Source: an uncultured Paracoccaceae bacterium
Lineage (GTDB): Bacteria; Pseudomonadota; Alphaproteobacteria; Rhodobacterales; Rhodobacteraceae
DNA: 52,157 nucleotides
Assembly: GCA_938049225.1 (NCBI GenBank)
Contig: CALICM010000011.1
Location: forward strand, 1-52,157
Reading direction: 5' to 3'
Position numbers and translations under genes: made by a program. Positions 40,041 through 49,899 of the stretch are shown here, in pieces; position 1 is the first letter of the stretch; each line of letters begins with the position of its first letter. The notes beneath the pieces are model-generated. The model ran no database searches. It was not told the origin of the DNA and worked only from the letters and a program-made list of their open reading frames with translations.

Positions 40041-40556
40041 CTACCGAAGTGCTTTTTTCTGCGCTTTCCCATTGTGTTGCCGGGCAAGCGATTTGCTGAT
40101 GTTGGACATGATGGCCGCAAGATCCGGTTCGGCAACACCGTCTCTGACCATAACACCCACAACCGATTCACCGAAATCTGGATGTGGCACGCCGATAACC
40201 GCACTTTCCAAGACGCCGTCCTGTCCATCCAGCAGCAACTCAATCTCTTTGGGATAAATGTTGTAACCGCCCGAGATAATCAGATCCTTGTTTCGACCGA
40301 CGATCTGCAGACAGCCATCCTCGTCCATCTGCCCCAGATCACCCGTGATGAAAAAGCCATCCGCGCGCAATTCCTCGGCTGTTTTTTCGGGCATCCGCCA
40401 ATATCCCTTAAAGACATTCGGCCCTCGAACCTCGATCTGGCCGATCTCACCTTGTGGGAACATTTCGCCGGTGGCGCTGTTAGTGATGCTGACCTCAACG
40501 CCCGGCAGCGGAAACCCCACTGTCCCAGGACGACGTTCCCCTTGACGTGGAGGTGA
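40041..40556 (-). pseudogene. C-terminal fragment of an AMP-forming acyl-CoA synthetase, probably malonyl-CoA synthetase (matB)
   Basis: The fragment begins in GERRPGTVGFPLPGVEV and carries the core of the adenylation domain: FKGYWRMPEKT, then DGFFITGDLG and the A8-type region IVGRNKDLIISGGYNIYPKE, all typical of MatB-like malonyl-CoA synthetases. The N-terminal two thirds, including the ATP P-loop, are absent. Near the end the expected LPxNTMGK is in a different frame (LPGNTMGK) from the following AQKKALR, and the stretch before it looks shortened, so a frameshift and small deletion also occur. It is non-functional. Confidence 0.78.
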
Positions 40557-40726
40557 CCCAACCTTTTGGAAAAGTGACCGCTTCGCAGCACCTTAAAACA
40601 ATGGAAAGGTGAAGACAGGTTGAGAAAGTGATCATTTACACTTGCTGAAAATCGCAGTCTCTATCTAATTGGACCTGCGAAGGCTTGCAAAACGAGAAGT
40701 ATCAAAGGGAAGAGGGGGGACTCACC

Positions 40727-41587
40727 ATGATACGTAGAATAGCTATTTCTGTTTTCGGATTAACACTTGTTGCATCGTGTGCAATCTTTTTGGGGACCGA
40801 AAAGGTTGAGTCGCAGGTGCGGCCCGGTACGGTACTTTTGTCTGGCATCGACGTGACCGCCGAGGAGCGCCAAGATGAACTTGCACGGATCGCACGTGAG
40901 CTTGGGCTGATTGGCGACAACGACCAGGAGCGACGCCAGTTGGACGCGGGCCCGTCGAGCATCGTGGTACGCGCCCTGCAAGAGGACAGTTTCGTTCAAC
41001 CCTTCGACCTGGAGGCATTTCGGGGCCAAACCGGTGACCAACGTTGCGCAAAAGCGCGGGAAGAAAAGATCGCCTTTCACCTGGCCTCAACCGGCGAGGT
41101 TCCGGCCTCGTTCGGCAAGATCGTTCGGATGGATCTGAAAAACTATCAAGATGACTATTGGGCGGGCGAGATCGACCTGTGCACTTGGATCCGCGAGGGC
41201 AATTCCTATGATGAGTATTTCATCCAGATGAAGTTCCTGCCAGATCTGCCGGGTACCGTGCAGACACGCGAGAACCAGGGTGGCACAGACCCATTCCCGG
41301 ACACGCTGGACCTGTCACAACTGGCGGACCCCAGCATGATCCTGGCCACAATGCAGAAATTTAAATTCAAGTTGCATGGCAGCGATGACGCGGTTGATGT
41401 GGTCGCCGCCTTCCGAAACGGACAACTGCTGCCCGCGACGGACGAGATCTATATCGAAGGCGACAACTGTTTCGACTTCTTTCTTGAGGACGAAATGACC
41501 CTACAAACCATCCAGGGTGGAACATTGCCACCGCAGGCTTCCTACTGCATGGGGCGCTGCAACGCACTGATCCTGAACACATACTGA
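40727..41587 (+). CDS. Predicted lipoprotein or exported protein, unknown function
   Basis: From ATG 40727 (AGGGGGGA 6 bases upstream) the 286-residue product has a signal sequence whose hydrophobic core ends LVASC, a plausible lipobox with Cys near residue 18. The mature part is acidic and contains six further Cys, most near the C-terminus (DNCFDFF, SYCMGRCNALIL). No known domain was recognised. It converges with the large cyclase gene, 27 bases apart, and lies just right of the decayed region. Confidence 0.7.
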   Translation: MIRRIAISVFGLTLVASCAIFLGTEKVESQVRPGTVLLSGIDVTAEERQDELARIARELGLIGDNDQERRQLDAGPSSIVVRALQEDSFVQPFDLEAFRGQTGDQRCAKAREEKIAFHLASTGEVPASFGKIVRMDLKNYQDDYWAGEIDLCTWIREGNSYDEYFIQMKFLPDLPGTVQTRENQGGTDPFPDTLDLSQLADPSMILATMQKFKFKLHGSDDAVDVVAAFRNGQLLPATDEIYIEGDNCFDFFLEDEMTLQTIQGGTLPPQASYCMGRCNALILNTY

Positions 41588-41614
41588 AAGCTCTTTGGTA
41601 CCGACTGCAGCGCT

Positions 41615-44600
41615 TCAACGCGCTGCGGTCATACTCTGACGAAGCGCCGCGAGCGGCGCCTTCACACAGATCATCTCGCCCATCTCTCCGCCGTCCTCCA
41701 ATGCCGCAGCAAGTGTCTCTGCGTCGTCGAGACGGCTATTCAGGAAATAGGCCTCGACCAGTAGTAATCGGGCATAGGGCAGAAATTGCCGGGTTCCGGT
41801 GTCCGCATAAGCTGAGATACCCTCCTCGATTTCCAACACGCCTCTCTCGGTCTGTCCGAGCCGCGCCTTGGACCAGCCCCTCACAATTTGCGCCCAGGCC
41901 ATCCAGTAATTCGAGTTTTTCTGATCTGCGATCCTAAAGGCACGCTCGGAAAAATCTAGCGCGGAACGGGCATCGCCGACTGTCTGACAGACGCACGAAA
42001 CCACACAGTATCCATAGACGCGGCTCATTTCGTCGAGCTGTGTCGCGGCGGTTGCCACAACGCTCGGCAACAACATCTGTGCGGTCTCAACGTCCCCGCT
42101 AAGTGCATGGGCCCAGGCTTTAAAGACTTCACAAACCAGCCGAGCATCGGCGTGGTAGTACTTTTGGGTGCTGCCCTCAACGTCCCGCACAATCGCTTCA
42201 AGAGATGTTTCGAAATGTTGTGTCGCCTCGGCATACCGGGCTTGGTACAGGCGACAAATGCCCAACAATTTGTGACCCAAGACAGCGGTAGCGGGACCCA
42301 TTGATGTCTCAAGATCTGCAAGCTCTTGAGCAATCGCTGCGCTCTTTTCCAGCTCTCCAATCAATAGGTGGGTGCCCGCGTTTCCATGCAGCACAGCGAT
42401 GGATTCGGGCTGCTTGCCCATCTTTTCTCTTAGGTTATTGATTGTATTTAGGTTTCCCTTGATATCATCAGAGCCCCAGGCGGTTGCTTCCTGGCTCAGG
42501 TACAACAGCTCACGAACATCGATCTCAGCCCGAAACGCCTCAGTCTGCTCTTGCATGTGCTCGAGTGAGGCGAGCGCCATCTGACAAAAGGAAATCGCCT
42601 CGAAATGCGCCGAGCGGGACTGGGCCTCGCGGATGGCACGCAACCAAAATGGGTGGGCGCGTTCACCATCGCCAGCCTGCTGAAAATGCCTTGCGACGAT
42701 ATGAGGGGCGTTTGCTGCGGCCGGAACCATGATGCTGTCGACCGGCTTGCTCAGGGCTATGGCAATTCGGTTGTGGATTTCGCGGCGCGCGGATTTGAGA
42801 AGCGTTTGATAGGCGGCATCCTGAATAAGCGCGTGGTGAAACCGAAAACTCCGCCCGTCGGGCAGGCGGTGCAGGATACGGGCTTCGACAAGACCGCCAA
42901 GCGTATGGTCCAGCTGTGCCGCATCCTCGCCCAACACCTCGGCAAGCAGTGCCACCGGGAACTCTCGGCCGATGGCCGAGGCTGCGGCGACGATCGATCG
43001 GGTCCCCGGCCGACGGTCCAGCCGCGCCAACAGCGAGCCCGCCAGTGTTGTCGGCAGCTCCTGGGCGGATTCCTCGCTGGCATCAAGGTCGAGCACACCG
43101 TCGCGCTCGGTCATTCCTGGGTGTTCCAAGATTGCCCTGGTCAGCTCTTCAAGGAACAGCGGCACACCCTCGTTGCGCCGCAAAAGTTGCTTCAGCAGAT
43201 CAGGCGAAAGCTGCCTGCCTTCAAGCAATTGCTCGACCAGATCGGTGCTGTCGCTCTCGGTCAGGGCGTTAAGTGTTAGATCAACCACGCCCGCCATGCC
43301 CTTGGGCAACCGATATTCATTTCGACAGGTGACGATTAACAAGACCCGCCAGCGGCTGATCCGTTCGACTATTTCACTTAAAAGAGCCTCGCTTGAGGGA
43401 TCGATCCAATGCGCATCCTCAAGCACGATCACCGTCGGTTGGATCCGTTGCAGCCCGTCCAGCAGGTTCAAGACCAAGCGGAAACTGTCCTTACGAAGCT
43501 CTACAGCGTGATCGGGGTCGATTTTCTCGTCGCCATCCGCAGGCGACATTAAGAACCGCAGGACATCCCGCAGATTGCCGCTTTGGGACCCGCCGATCAT
43601 CAGAAGCCGCTCAAGGCGTCGAACAAACACGTCCTCGCCCACTCCATCGACGATCGCCGCCAATAGCGACACCAGCGGGTGCAGGGGGCGCCCGCTGTTG
43701 GCGGCATCGCACTGCAAATGCACCTGACTGCGCTCAGGCACGTCGTTTCGGCGAAGGAACTCGTAAACGAAATGCGACTTGCCGATCCCTGGCTCGCCGC
43801 GCAAAACGACCGCCCGGCCGATGAAGTTTTGCGACTGCGCCCAATTGCGGGCAAGCATCCGCAACTCGCTCTCGCGGTTTATGTACGGCGTGAGGCCCGC
43901 CATGGCGCGGGCATTAAACCGGGTCGGCGCGATCAGCCGCTCGACCAGCAGCGATGGCCGTTCGGCCCGGCTAAATCCTTTGAGTTTAACTGCCTCAAGG
44001 CTTTGGCAGCTAAAGTGCCCCGCGATCAAACGGCGCGTCCGCTCGCAGATGACGGTGCCGTTTGGGGGCGCGAGCCCCTGTAATCTGGCGGCCAAGTTGG
44101 GCGCCTCACCAAAGCTTTGATTGCGTTCCAGCGGCAGAAGCGAGGCCTCGTCGTCAACGATAGTTGGCCCCGTCGCCACACCACATCGCGTCTGGGCAAC
44201 AGCGCCGCCTGGCACCGCCAGGTCGCGCACGGCCGCCGGCATGCGAAGTGCGGCGTTTGCGGCATTAAGCGCATCGACTTCCTGCGTCCGAGGATAGCCG
44301 AAGTAACACAGCAAACCGTCGCCGATCGCGCGGGCAAGAAACCCGCCTTCTTCGCGCACCACAGCGCCAACGGCATGCTGATACTCAACCAAAAGCGCCC
44401 GATAATCCTCGAGGTCCATGACTTCCGAGAACGAGGTTGAGCCGACCAAGTCGATGAACAGGATCGTCAGAACCCGCCGGTTGGCCTGTATCGATGCGGG
44501 CTCGCCCGGCAACTGATACTCAGCGAGCCGCGTCAGGATCCGTTTGCGGTCTCCCAACGGAATGCCAAGCTCGCGCAGATCACTGTCGGTCAGGGTTCGC

Positions 44601-44710
44601 AAGATATCGACGCCAATCCGCTCGCGAATGAACACCTCGGCGTATGCCTCGGCACCGATCTGGCGCAAGCTTTCCAACAAATTGTCTTGGCTGTCTGTGT
44701 TCGTTGCCAT
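41615..44710 (-). CDS. Multidomain signalling protein: SAM, class III nucleotide cyclase, AAA/STAND ATPase, TPR
   Basis: A 1031-residue protein from ATG 44708-44710. Order of domains: SAM-type helical domain (about 8-66, DNLLESLRQIGAEAYAEVF to RKRILTRL); class III adenylate/guanylate cyclase (about 78-255) with metal Asp87 in FIDLVGS and Asp131 in IGDGLLCYF; an ATPase with Walker A GEPGIGKS (305-312) and Walker B IVLEDAHW; then a long TPR-type helical region (about 640-1000). This is the soluble cyclase-STAND architecture in which ligand or partner binding to the TPR part is thought to drive ATPase switching and cyclase output. No membrane segment or histidine kinase. Product (cAMP or cGMP) is not determined. 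Residues upstream of Met 44710 are open but look non-domain. Confidence 0.9.
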   Translation of the reverse strand: MATNTDSQDNLLESLRQIGAEAYAEVFIRERIGVDILRTLTDSDLRELGIPLGDRKRILTRLAEYQLPGEPASIQANRRVLTILFIDLVGSTSFSEVMDLEDYRALLVEYQHAVGAVVREEGGFLARAIGDGLLCYFGYPRTQEVDALNAANAALRMPAAVRDLAVPGGAVAQTRCGVATGPTIVDDEASLLPLERNQSFGEAPNLAARLQGLAPPNGTVICERTRRLIAGHFSCQSLEAVKLKGFSRAERPSLLVERLIAPTRFNARAMAGLTPYINRESELRMLARNWAQSQNFIGRAVVLRGEPGIGKSHFVYEFLRRNDVPERSQVHLQCDAANSGRPLHPLVSLLAAIVDGVGEDVFVRRLERLLMIGGSQSGNLRDVLRFLMSPADGDEKIDPDHAVELRKDSFRLVLNLLDGLQRIQPTVIVLEDAHWIDPSSEALLSEIVERISRWRVLLIVTCRNEYRLPKGMAGVVDLTLNALTESDSTDLVEQLLEGRQLSPDLLKQLLRRNEGVPLFLEELTRAILEHPGMTERDGVLDLDASEESAQELPTTLAGSLLARLDRRPGTRSIVAAASAIGREFPVALLAEVLGEDAAQLDHTLGGLVEARILHRLPDGRSFRFHHALIQDAAYQTLLKSARREIHNRIAIALSKPVDSIMVPAAANAPHIVARHFQQAGDGERAHPFWLRAIREAQSRSAHFEAISFCQMALASLEHMQEQTEAFRAEIDVRELLYLSQEATAWGSDDIKGNLNTINNLREKMGKQPESIAVLHGNAGTHLLIGELEKSAAIAQELADLETSMGPATAVLGHKLLGICRLYQARYAEATQHFETSLEAIVRDVEGSTQKYYHADARLVCEVFKAWAHALSGDVETAQMLLPSVVATAATQLDEMSRVYGYCVVSCVCQTVGDARSALDFSERAFRIADQKNSNYWMAWAQIVRGWSKARLGQTERGVLEIEEGISAYADTGTRQFLPYARLLLVEAYFLNSRLDDAETLAAALEDGGEMGEMICVKAPLAALRQSMTAAR

Positions 44711-45375
44711 CCCTGCCCGCCCCGCAGCCCCCTTCAATGCGTAACCGGCATGCCGCATAAGCAGCAACACCCCAATCACAGACCAGCATTCCATACCACA
44801 GACGTCAGGTCTTGGTGACGATTGGGGCACGAGCGGTTCGCAACCGTCAAGGGGCTTTCCACATCCACCCGGCACAGGAACCCTGGGCGCGCGCTGAAAT
44901 CCTTGCCATTCTCGTAAACCTCCTCGTCGCGCACCAGCGAACCCCTTCGTCAAAGGTTCTTACCCAATCGTGGTTACTCTGAACCCCGGCCAGTTGGTCA
45001 GGGGTGGTCAGAAGACCAAGAAAAATGGTGTTCAACGCGTCGCGCGGCTCGTAGATGGCGGCATTGGAACGCTTCTTTTCTAAGCCACCTACGGGCACTC
45101 GGCCTGGTGTCTGGCGGGTGATGGCGGTCGTTTGCGCTCTGATCCCAACTTCTCAAAAAAGCGCCGCGGACCACCTATTGTTCACACAATTGGCGCCGTG
45201 CGGGCGGCCCGGCGATAGCATAGCGCGGGCGATCGATAATGCAGGAGAAGCTTGACGCGTTTCTTGAAAAGCGTGCGGCTACGTTTAACAGATAACAGAA
45301 AGTATTGACCAAAGCCGCAATCAACACGACGGTTGCGCAGAATTGAAGATGCATATCGTTCTGGGAGGATAAAAG
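44711..45375. other. Gene-poor stretch between cyclase and TRAP operon
   Basis: About 665 bases. No gene is convincing. Short frames on both strands (for example one reading IFLGLLTTPDQLAGVQ on the minus strand around 45000) could be remnants, but I cannot assign them. The last 100 bases are AT-richer and should contain the promoter of the TRAP operon. Confidence 0.45.
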
Positions 45376-46410
45376 ATGGACAGACGACCCTTTATGACAC
45401 TCGCCGCCGGTGCGCTTGCACTGGCCGCAACAACAGGAAGCGCACTGGCACAGGACGTCACGCTGCGGCTGCATCAGTTTCTACCACCGGTGGCAACGAT
45501 CCCCTCCAAGATCCTAAAGCCCTGGGGGGAGAACCTGTCAGCGGCCTCCGGGGGCCGCATCGAAATTCAACATTTTGACGCAATGGCCCTGGGTGGCCGC
45601 CCGCCCGAGTTGATGGACCAAGCACGTGACGGCGTTGCCGATCTGACGATGACCGTTGTCGGCTATACGCCCGGGCGCTTTCCGCGCACCGAGGTGTTCG
45701 AACTGCCGTTCATGATGACAGATCCGGTCGCCACATCCTTGGCGTTCATGGAGATGGTCGAAACGGACTTCGCGGAAGAATACTCGGACGTCAAAGTGCT
45801 GGGCGCCTGGGTGCATGGCCCCGGTGTGATCCATACGGCGGATCCCGTGACCAAGCTGGAAGACATGGCCGGCAAGACCATGCGTGGGCCGACCCGTGTG
45901 ATCAACGACATGTTGTCAGAACTGGGCGCAACTCCGGTTGGCATGCCCCTGCCAGCGATCCCCGAGGCGCTGTCCAAAGGTGTCGTGACCGGCACTGTGA
46001 TCCCTTGGGAAGTCACCCCAGCCATCCGCCTGTCGGAGCTTGTGACAAACCACACCGAGTTCACGGGCGACGAGGCACTGTATACCGCGACCATCGTTTT
46101 GGTCATGAACAAAGCCAAATACGAAGCGATGCCCGAAGACCTGCGTGCAATTCTGGACGCCGAGTCCGGTGCGAAACTGACCGAGATGGCCGCCGAGATC
46201 ATGCATGCGGCGGATACGCCGACGCGTGAGATTGCTGTCACCGCGGGAAACAACATCATCCAGTTGGACGAGGCGGAAGTCGCCCGCTGGAAAGATGCCG
46301 CGCAGCCCGTCATTTCGCGCTGGGTTGCCGAGATGGACGGAAAGGGCATCGACGGTCAGGCGCTGATCGACCAGACACGTGCCCTGATCGCGAAAAAAGC
46401 CGCACAGTAA
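45376..46410 (+). CDS. TRAP transporter substrate-binding protein, DctP family
   Basis: Periplasmic solute receptor of 344 residues. Signal peptide about 1-25 (DRRPFMTLAAGALALAATTGSALAQ). The mature protein opens DVTLRLHQFLPP and contains GKTMRGPTR, holding the conserved Arg that normally pairs with a substrate carboxylate. ATG 45376 follows GGGAGG. It begins a dctPQM-type operon; the small permease follows after 51 bases. The ligand is probably an organic acid but cannot be named from sequence. Confidence 0.95.
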   Translation: MDRRPFMTLAAGALALAATTGSALAQDVTLRLHQFLPPVATIPSKILKPWGENLSAASGGRIEIQHFDAMALGGRPPELMDQARDGVADLTMTVVGYTPGRFPRTEVFELPFMMTDPVATSLAFMEMVETDFAEEYSDVKVLGAWVHGPGVIHTADPVTKLEDMAGKTMRGPTRVINDMLSELGATPVGMPLPAIPEALSKGVVTGTVIPWEVTPAIRLSELVTNHTEFTGDEALYTATIVLVMNKAKYEAMPEDLRAILDAESGAKLTEMAAEIMHAADTPTREIAVTAGNNIIQLDEAEVARWKDAAQPVISRWVAEMDGKGIDGQALIDQTRALIAKKAAQ

Positions 46411-46461
46411 ACCAATCCGCAGGGCATCTTCGGGTGCCCTGCCGTTTGTACCAGGGTCCGC

Positions 46462-46992
46462 ATGTACCAAATACTCTCTCGTGGCGCTGATTTGATCGCA
46501 CGCGGCATGGCCTATCTTGGCGGGGTTATCCTGGTCGTCGTGGTCATCTTGACCTGCGTGTCGATCACCGGCCGGGCGTTACTGCCGCTGAACCTGGGGT
46601 TGGGGCCGATCAAGGGCATCTATGACATCACTGAAATTGGCATCGCCGCCGCCGTCTTTGCCTTTTTGCCCTGGTGCCAACTTTGTCGTGCCCATGCGGT
46701 AGTTGACCTGCTCAAGCCCGCTTATCCGGTCAAGATGAACCAGATCCTCGATGCGCTGTTCGACTTGGGGATGCTGATCGCGGCCACCATCATCGCGTGG
46801 CGGTTGACCCTGGGGATGCTCGACAAAATGCGCTATGGCGAGACGACCGTGATCATGCAAATCCCGGTTTGGCAGGGCTATGCGGCCAGCCTGGTTGGAG
46901 CCTGTGCCTTTGCGCTGGTCGCCGCGTTCTGCGTGCTCCGCTCGACCAGGATATTGGTGCGCGGCGCCCCGGCAGGCGATGCACATGTCTAA
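46462..46992 (+). CDS. TRAP transporter small permease, DctQ family
   Basis: A 176-residue inner-membrane protein with four helices (about 16-36, 52-72, 93-113, 133-155), the DctQ layout. It contains the family's GIAAAVFAFLPWCQLCRAHAVVDLL segment. It assembles with the large permease, whose start overlaps its end by 8 bases. Confidence 0.93.
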   Translation: MYQILSRGADLIARGMAYLGGVILVVVVILTCVSITGRALLPLNLGLGPIKGIYDITEIGIAAAVFAFLPWCQLCRAHAVVDLLKPAYPVKMNQILDALFDLGMLIAATIIAWRLTLGMLDKMRYGETTVIMQIPVWQGYAASLVGACAFALVAAFCVLRSTRILVRGAPAGDAHV

Positions 46993-48316
46993 TTTCGACC
47001 TGGCCTTGTGGTCCTTTCCGGTCCTTTTGTTTCTGATTTTTCTGCGCGCGCCGATCGCGCTTGCGATGATCGTCGTGGGGTTTGCTGGGACCTATCTGGT
47101 GATCGGCAGCACAGCTATGTCCCTGAACCAGCTCAAATCGCTGACCTATGGGACATTCTCGAACTACTCCTTTTCGATCATCCCGCTGTTCTTGCTTATG
47201 GGACAATTCGCGACGCTGTCAGGCATGTCCGCAGCCCTCTTCCGCGCTGCCGAGAGCTTTCTGGGGCATCGCCAAGGGGGTGTCGCCATGTCCGCTGTCG
47301 GGGCTTGTGCGGGCTTTGGGGCGATCTGTGGATCGTCATTGGCCACCGCAGCCACCATGGGTCAGGTCGCTTTGCCCGAATTGCGCCGGTACGGCTATCC
47401 CAACAGCCTCGCGACGGGCGCTTTGGCAGCGGGCGGCACGCTGGGTATCCTGATCCCACCTTCGGTGATCCTTGTGATCTATGCCATCCTGGCCGAGCAA
47501 AATATCGAGAAACTGTTCGTCGCTGCGCTGATCCCCGGCCTTTTGGCTGCGGCGGGCTATATGCTGGCGATCTCGATCTGGGTGCGGATCTCGCCCAACT
47601 CGGCCGCCGTGCGCCCGCGCGTGCCCTGGCCTCAACGTTTGCGCGCGCTTGGCGCGGTCTGGCCTGTCCTCGCGATCTTTCTGGCAGTTGTCGGCGGCAT
47701 CTATCTGGGTATCTTTACACCGACCGAGGCTGCGGCGGTCGGGGCGGCGGGCACCGGGATTATCGCTCTGACCTCGGGACAGATGAGCGTGGCGAAGTTC
47801 AAAAAGGCGATACTGTCCACAGCCGCGTCCACCGCGATGATCTTTCTGATCATCCTGGGTGCTGGCATCTATAATAACTTCCTAGCCCTGACCCAACTGC
47901 CGCAAACCGCCTCGGTCTGGGTGGGGGAACAGGGGTTTTCGCCCTGGCTGGTGCTGTGGGCCGTGCTGATCATGTATCTGATTTTTGGCTGTATCATGGA
48001 TTCGCTTTCGATGGTCCTGCTGACCGTACCGATCATCTATCCGATTGTTTCGGTCCTCGACTTTGGTATGTCAGTCAATGATTTCGGGCTGTGGTTCGGC
48101 ATTCTGGTGTTGATCGTGGTCGAGGTGGGGCTGATCACACCACCGGTCGGCATGAACCTTTTCATCATTAACTCAATGGCCAAGGATATCCCCATCGGCC
48201 ACACCTATCGTGGTGCTTTGCCTTTTGTGCTGACGGATATGGTCCGCGTGACAGTCCTAGCGACCTTTCCGGCCATCACGCTGTGGCTGGTCTGGTTCAT
48301 CGACAGCTTCGGATAG
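46985..48316 (+). CDS. TRAP transporter large permease, DctM family
   Basis: A 443-residue sodium-coupled permease from ATG 46985 (another ATG at 46979). About 12 membrane segments are present, with typical DctM sequences: FLLMGQFATLSGM, GACAGFGAICGSSLATAATMG, ALAAGGTLGILIPPSVILVIY and EVGLITPPVGMNLFI. Overlap with dctQ implies coupled translation. Together with the binding protein it forms a complete TRAP uptake system. Confidence 0.96.
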   Translation: MSNFDLALWSFPVLLFLIFLRAPIALAMIVVGFAGTYLVIGSTAMSLNQLKSLTYGTFSNYSFSIIPLFLLMGQFATLSGMSAALFRAAESFLGHRQGGVAMSAVGACAGFGAICGSSLATAATMGQVALPELRRYGYPNSLATGALAAGGTLGILIPPSVILVIYAILAEQNIEKLFVAALIPGLLAAAGYMLAISIWVRISPNSAAVRPRVPWPQRLRALGAVWPVLAIFLAVVGGIYLGIFTPTEAAAVGAAGTGIIALTSGQMSVAKFKKAILSTAASTAMIFLIILGAGIYNNFLALTQLPQTASVWVGEQGFSPWLVLWAVLIMYLIFGCIMDSLSMVLLTVPIIYPIVSVLDFGMSVNDFGLWFGILVLIVVEVGLITPPVGMNLFIINSMAKDIPIGHTYRGALPFVLTDMVRVTVLATFPAITLWLVWFIDSFG

Positions 48317-48630
48317 CCTGTCTTTCGCTGCCGAATAATCATGGCGTTGCTGTCGCAAGCGCAAGCGATCCCTCGAAGGTTCGGCGCAAGCACATGATTG
48401 AATACGTCTTTCATCGGACACGCTGATGCGATTTCGGACGGCTCGACTTTAACTTGAAGCGTCTCTGATCGGCTTTTGTGTTCGAACTGAAGGCGAGAGG
48501 CAGCGAAAGCCAATTCTGATTCAAGTCGAAATGCGATAGGTTGAAAGCTGTGCGATAAGAAAGATCAAATCTATGACCTTGAAGACGCGGAACCGGGTCA
48601 GTGACATCACGATGGAATAGGAAACGCCGA
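48317..48630. other. Intergenic stretch between TRAP permease and monooxygenase
   Basis: About 314 bases with no recognised gene. Probably contains the promoter for the monooxygenase; no clear promoter or operator repeat was found by eye. Confidence 0.4.
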
Positions 48631-49878
48631 ATGACAGTTGTGATTGCTGGTGCCGGAATTGCGGGCCTGACACTGGGTTTGACGCTGCATCAAATCGGTG
48701 TCCCGTTTCGGATCTTCGAGGCGGTTCCGACCATCAAACCCTTGGGTGTCGGCATCAATATCCAGCCCAATGCGGTCCGCGAGTTGTTCGAGCTTGGGCT
48801 GGAAGAGGCGCTTGACCGCGCTGGCGTGCGCACCAAGGAGTACGGGTTTTTCACCAAGACCGGGCAAGAGATCTGGACCGAACCGCGTGGGCATCTGGCG
48901 GGGTACAAATGGCCACAATTTTCGATGCATCGGGGCAAGTTGCAAATGGAACTGCTCGCAGCCCTGCGGGCGCGCGTGCCGGAAGCGGTCATCACCGATC
49001 ACCGGGCGATCCGGTTCGAGAACCGTGCCGGGGCCGCTGTCCTCCACCTCAGGGGGCCGGATGGGGATGTGACAGTCGAGGGCGACGTGGTTCTTGCCGC
49101 GGACGGGATCAACTCTGCCCTGCGCGCGCAGATGTATCCAAACGAGGGGGAGCCTGTTTGGAACGGGTCGGTCATGTGGCGCGCGATCTCGCGGGGTCAG
49201 GCATTCCGTACGGGGGCGTCGATGATCCTGGCAGGCCACGACAGGATCCGCTTCGTGGCCTATCCCATTACCACGCCCGATCCTGAAACAGGGCAGGCCG
49301 ACATCAACTGGATCGCCGAGGTTAAGCGCGATCCGGGCGAAGGCTGGCGCAAGGCCGATTACAATGCCGCGGTCGATTTTCGGACCTTCTTTCCCACCTT
49401 CGCCGATTGGAATTTCGGCTGGTTGGATTGCCCAAGTTTGATCAAAGCCGCCGACGAGATCTATGAATATCCGATGATCGATCGCGACCCCCTGCCCCGT
49501 TGGACGGACGGGCGCGTGACCTTGATGGGTGACGCTGCGCATCCGGCCTATCCCGTGGGGTCGAACGGCGCCAGCCAAGCCATTGTCGATGCGCGCATCA
49601 TCGGCGCGCTTTTCCAGAAACACGGGGTCGGCCCGCAAGCCTTGCAGGCGTTCGAGGATCAGGTTCGCCCGCGAATGACCCAAGTCGTCCTTGCCAACCG
49701 CGGTGGCGGCGGGCCGGATGCCGTGATGCAGATGGTCGAGGACCGCAGTGGCGGGCGGTTCGACAATATTGAGGATGTCATCCCCCATGCCGAGCTTGCG
49801 GCGCACGCGGCCAAGTACAAAGCCATGGCCGGTTTCGCGGTCGAGGATTTGAACGAACGCCCGCCATTTATCACCTGA
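48631..49878 (+). CDS. FAD-dependent monooxygenase (aromatic hydroxylase-like)
   Basis: A 415-residue class A flavoprotein monooxygenase from ATG 48631. It has the Rossmann FAD motif VIAGAGIAGLTLG (about 4-16), the DG motif VVLAADGINSALR, and the second FAD site GRVTLMGDAAHPAYPVGSNG. Such enzymes insert one oxygen atom into phenolic or heteroaromatic substrates using NAD(P)H. The substrate is unknown; 3-hydroxybenzoate 6-hydroxylase and PhzS-like proteins are related possibilities. It lies downstream of the TRAP operon on the same strand, 314 bases on, so it may act on the imported acid. Confidence 0.9.
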   Translation: MTVVIAGAGIAGLTLGLTLHQIGVPFRIFEAVPTIKPLGVGINIQPNAVRELFELGLEEALDRAGVRTKEYGFFTKTGQEIWTEPRGHLAGYKWPQFSMHRGKLQMELLAALRARVPEAVITDHRAIRFENRAGAAVLHLRGPDGDVTVEGDVVLAADGINSALRAQMYPNEGEPVWNGSVMWRAISRGQAFRTGASMILAGHDRIRFVAYPITTPDPETGQADINWIAEVKRDPGEGWRKADYNAAVDFRTFFPTFADWNFGWLDCPSLIKAADEIYEYPMIDRDPLPRWTDGRVTLMGDAAHPAYPVGSNGASQAIVDARIIGALFQKHGVGPQALQAFEDQVRPRMTQVVLANRGGGGPDAVMQMVEDRSGGRFDNIEDVIPHAELAAHAAKYKAMAGFAVEDLNERPPFIT

Positions 49879-49899
49879 CGGTCCAGCCCCCAGAACGGC

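Noticed and set aside
44847-45098. Minus-strand frame upstream of the cyclase as a gene
   Set aside because: No ribosome-binding site and no recognised family; it may be a remnant, but evidence is too weak.
48607-49806. Long minus-strand frame opposite the FAD monooxygenase
   Set aside because: The plus-strand frame carries all FAD motifs; the antisense frame has the composition of a shadow.
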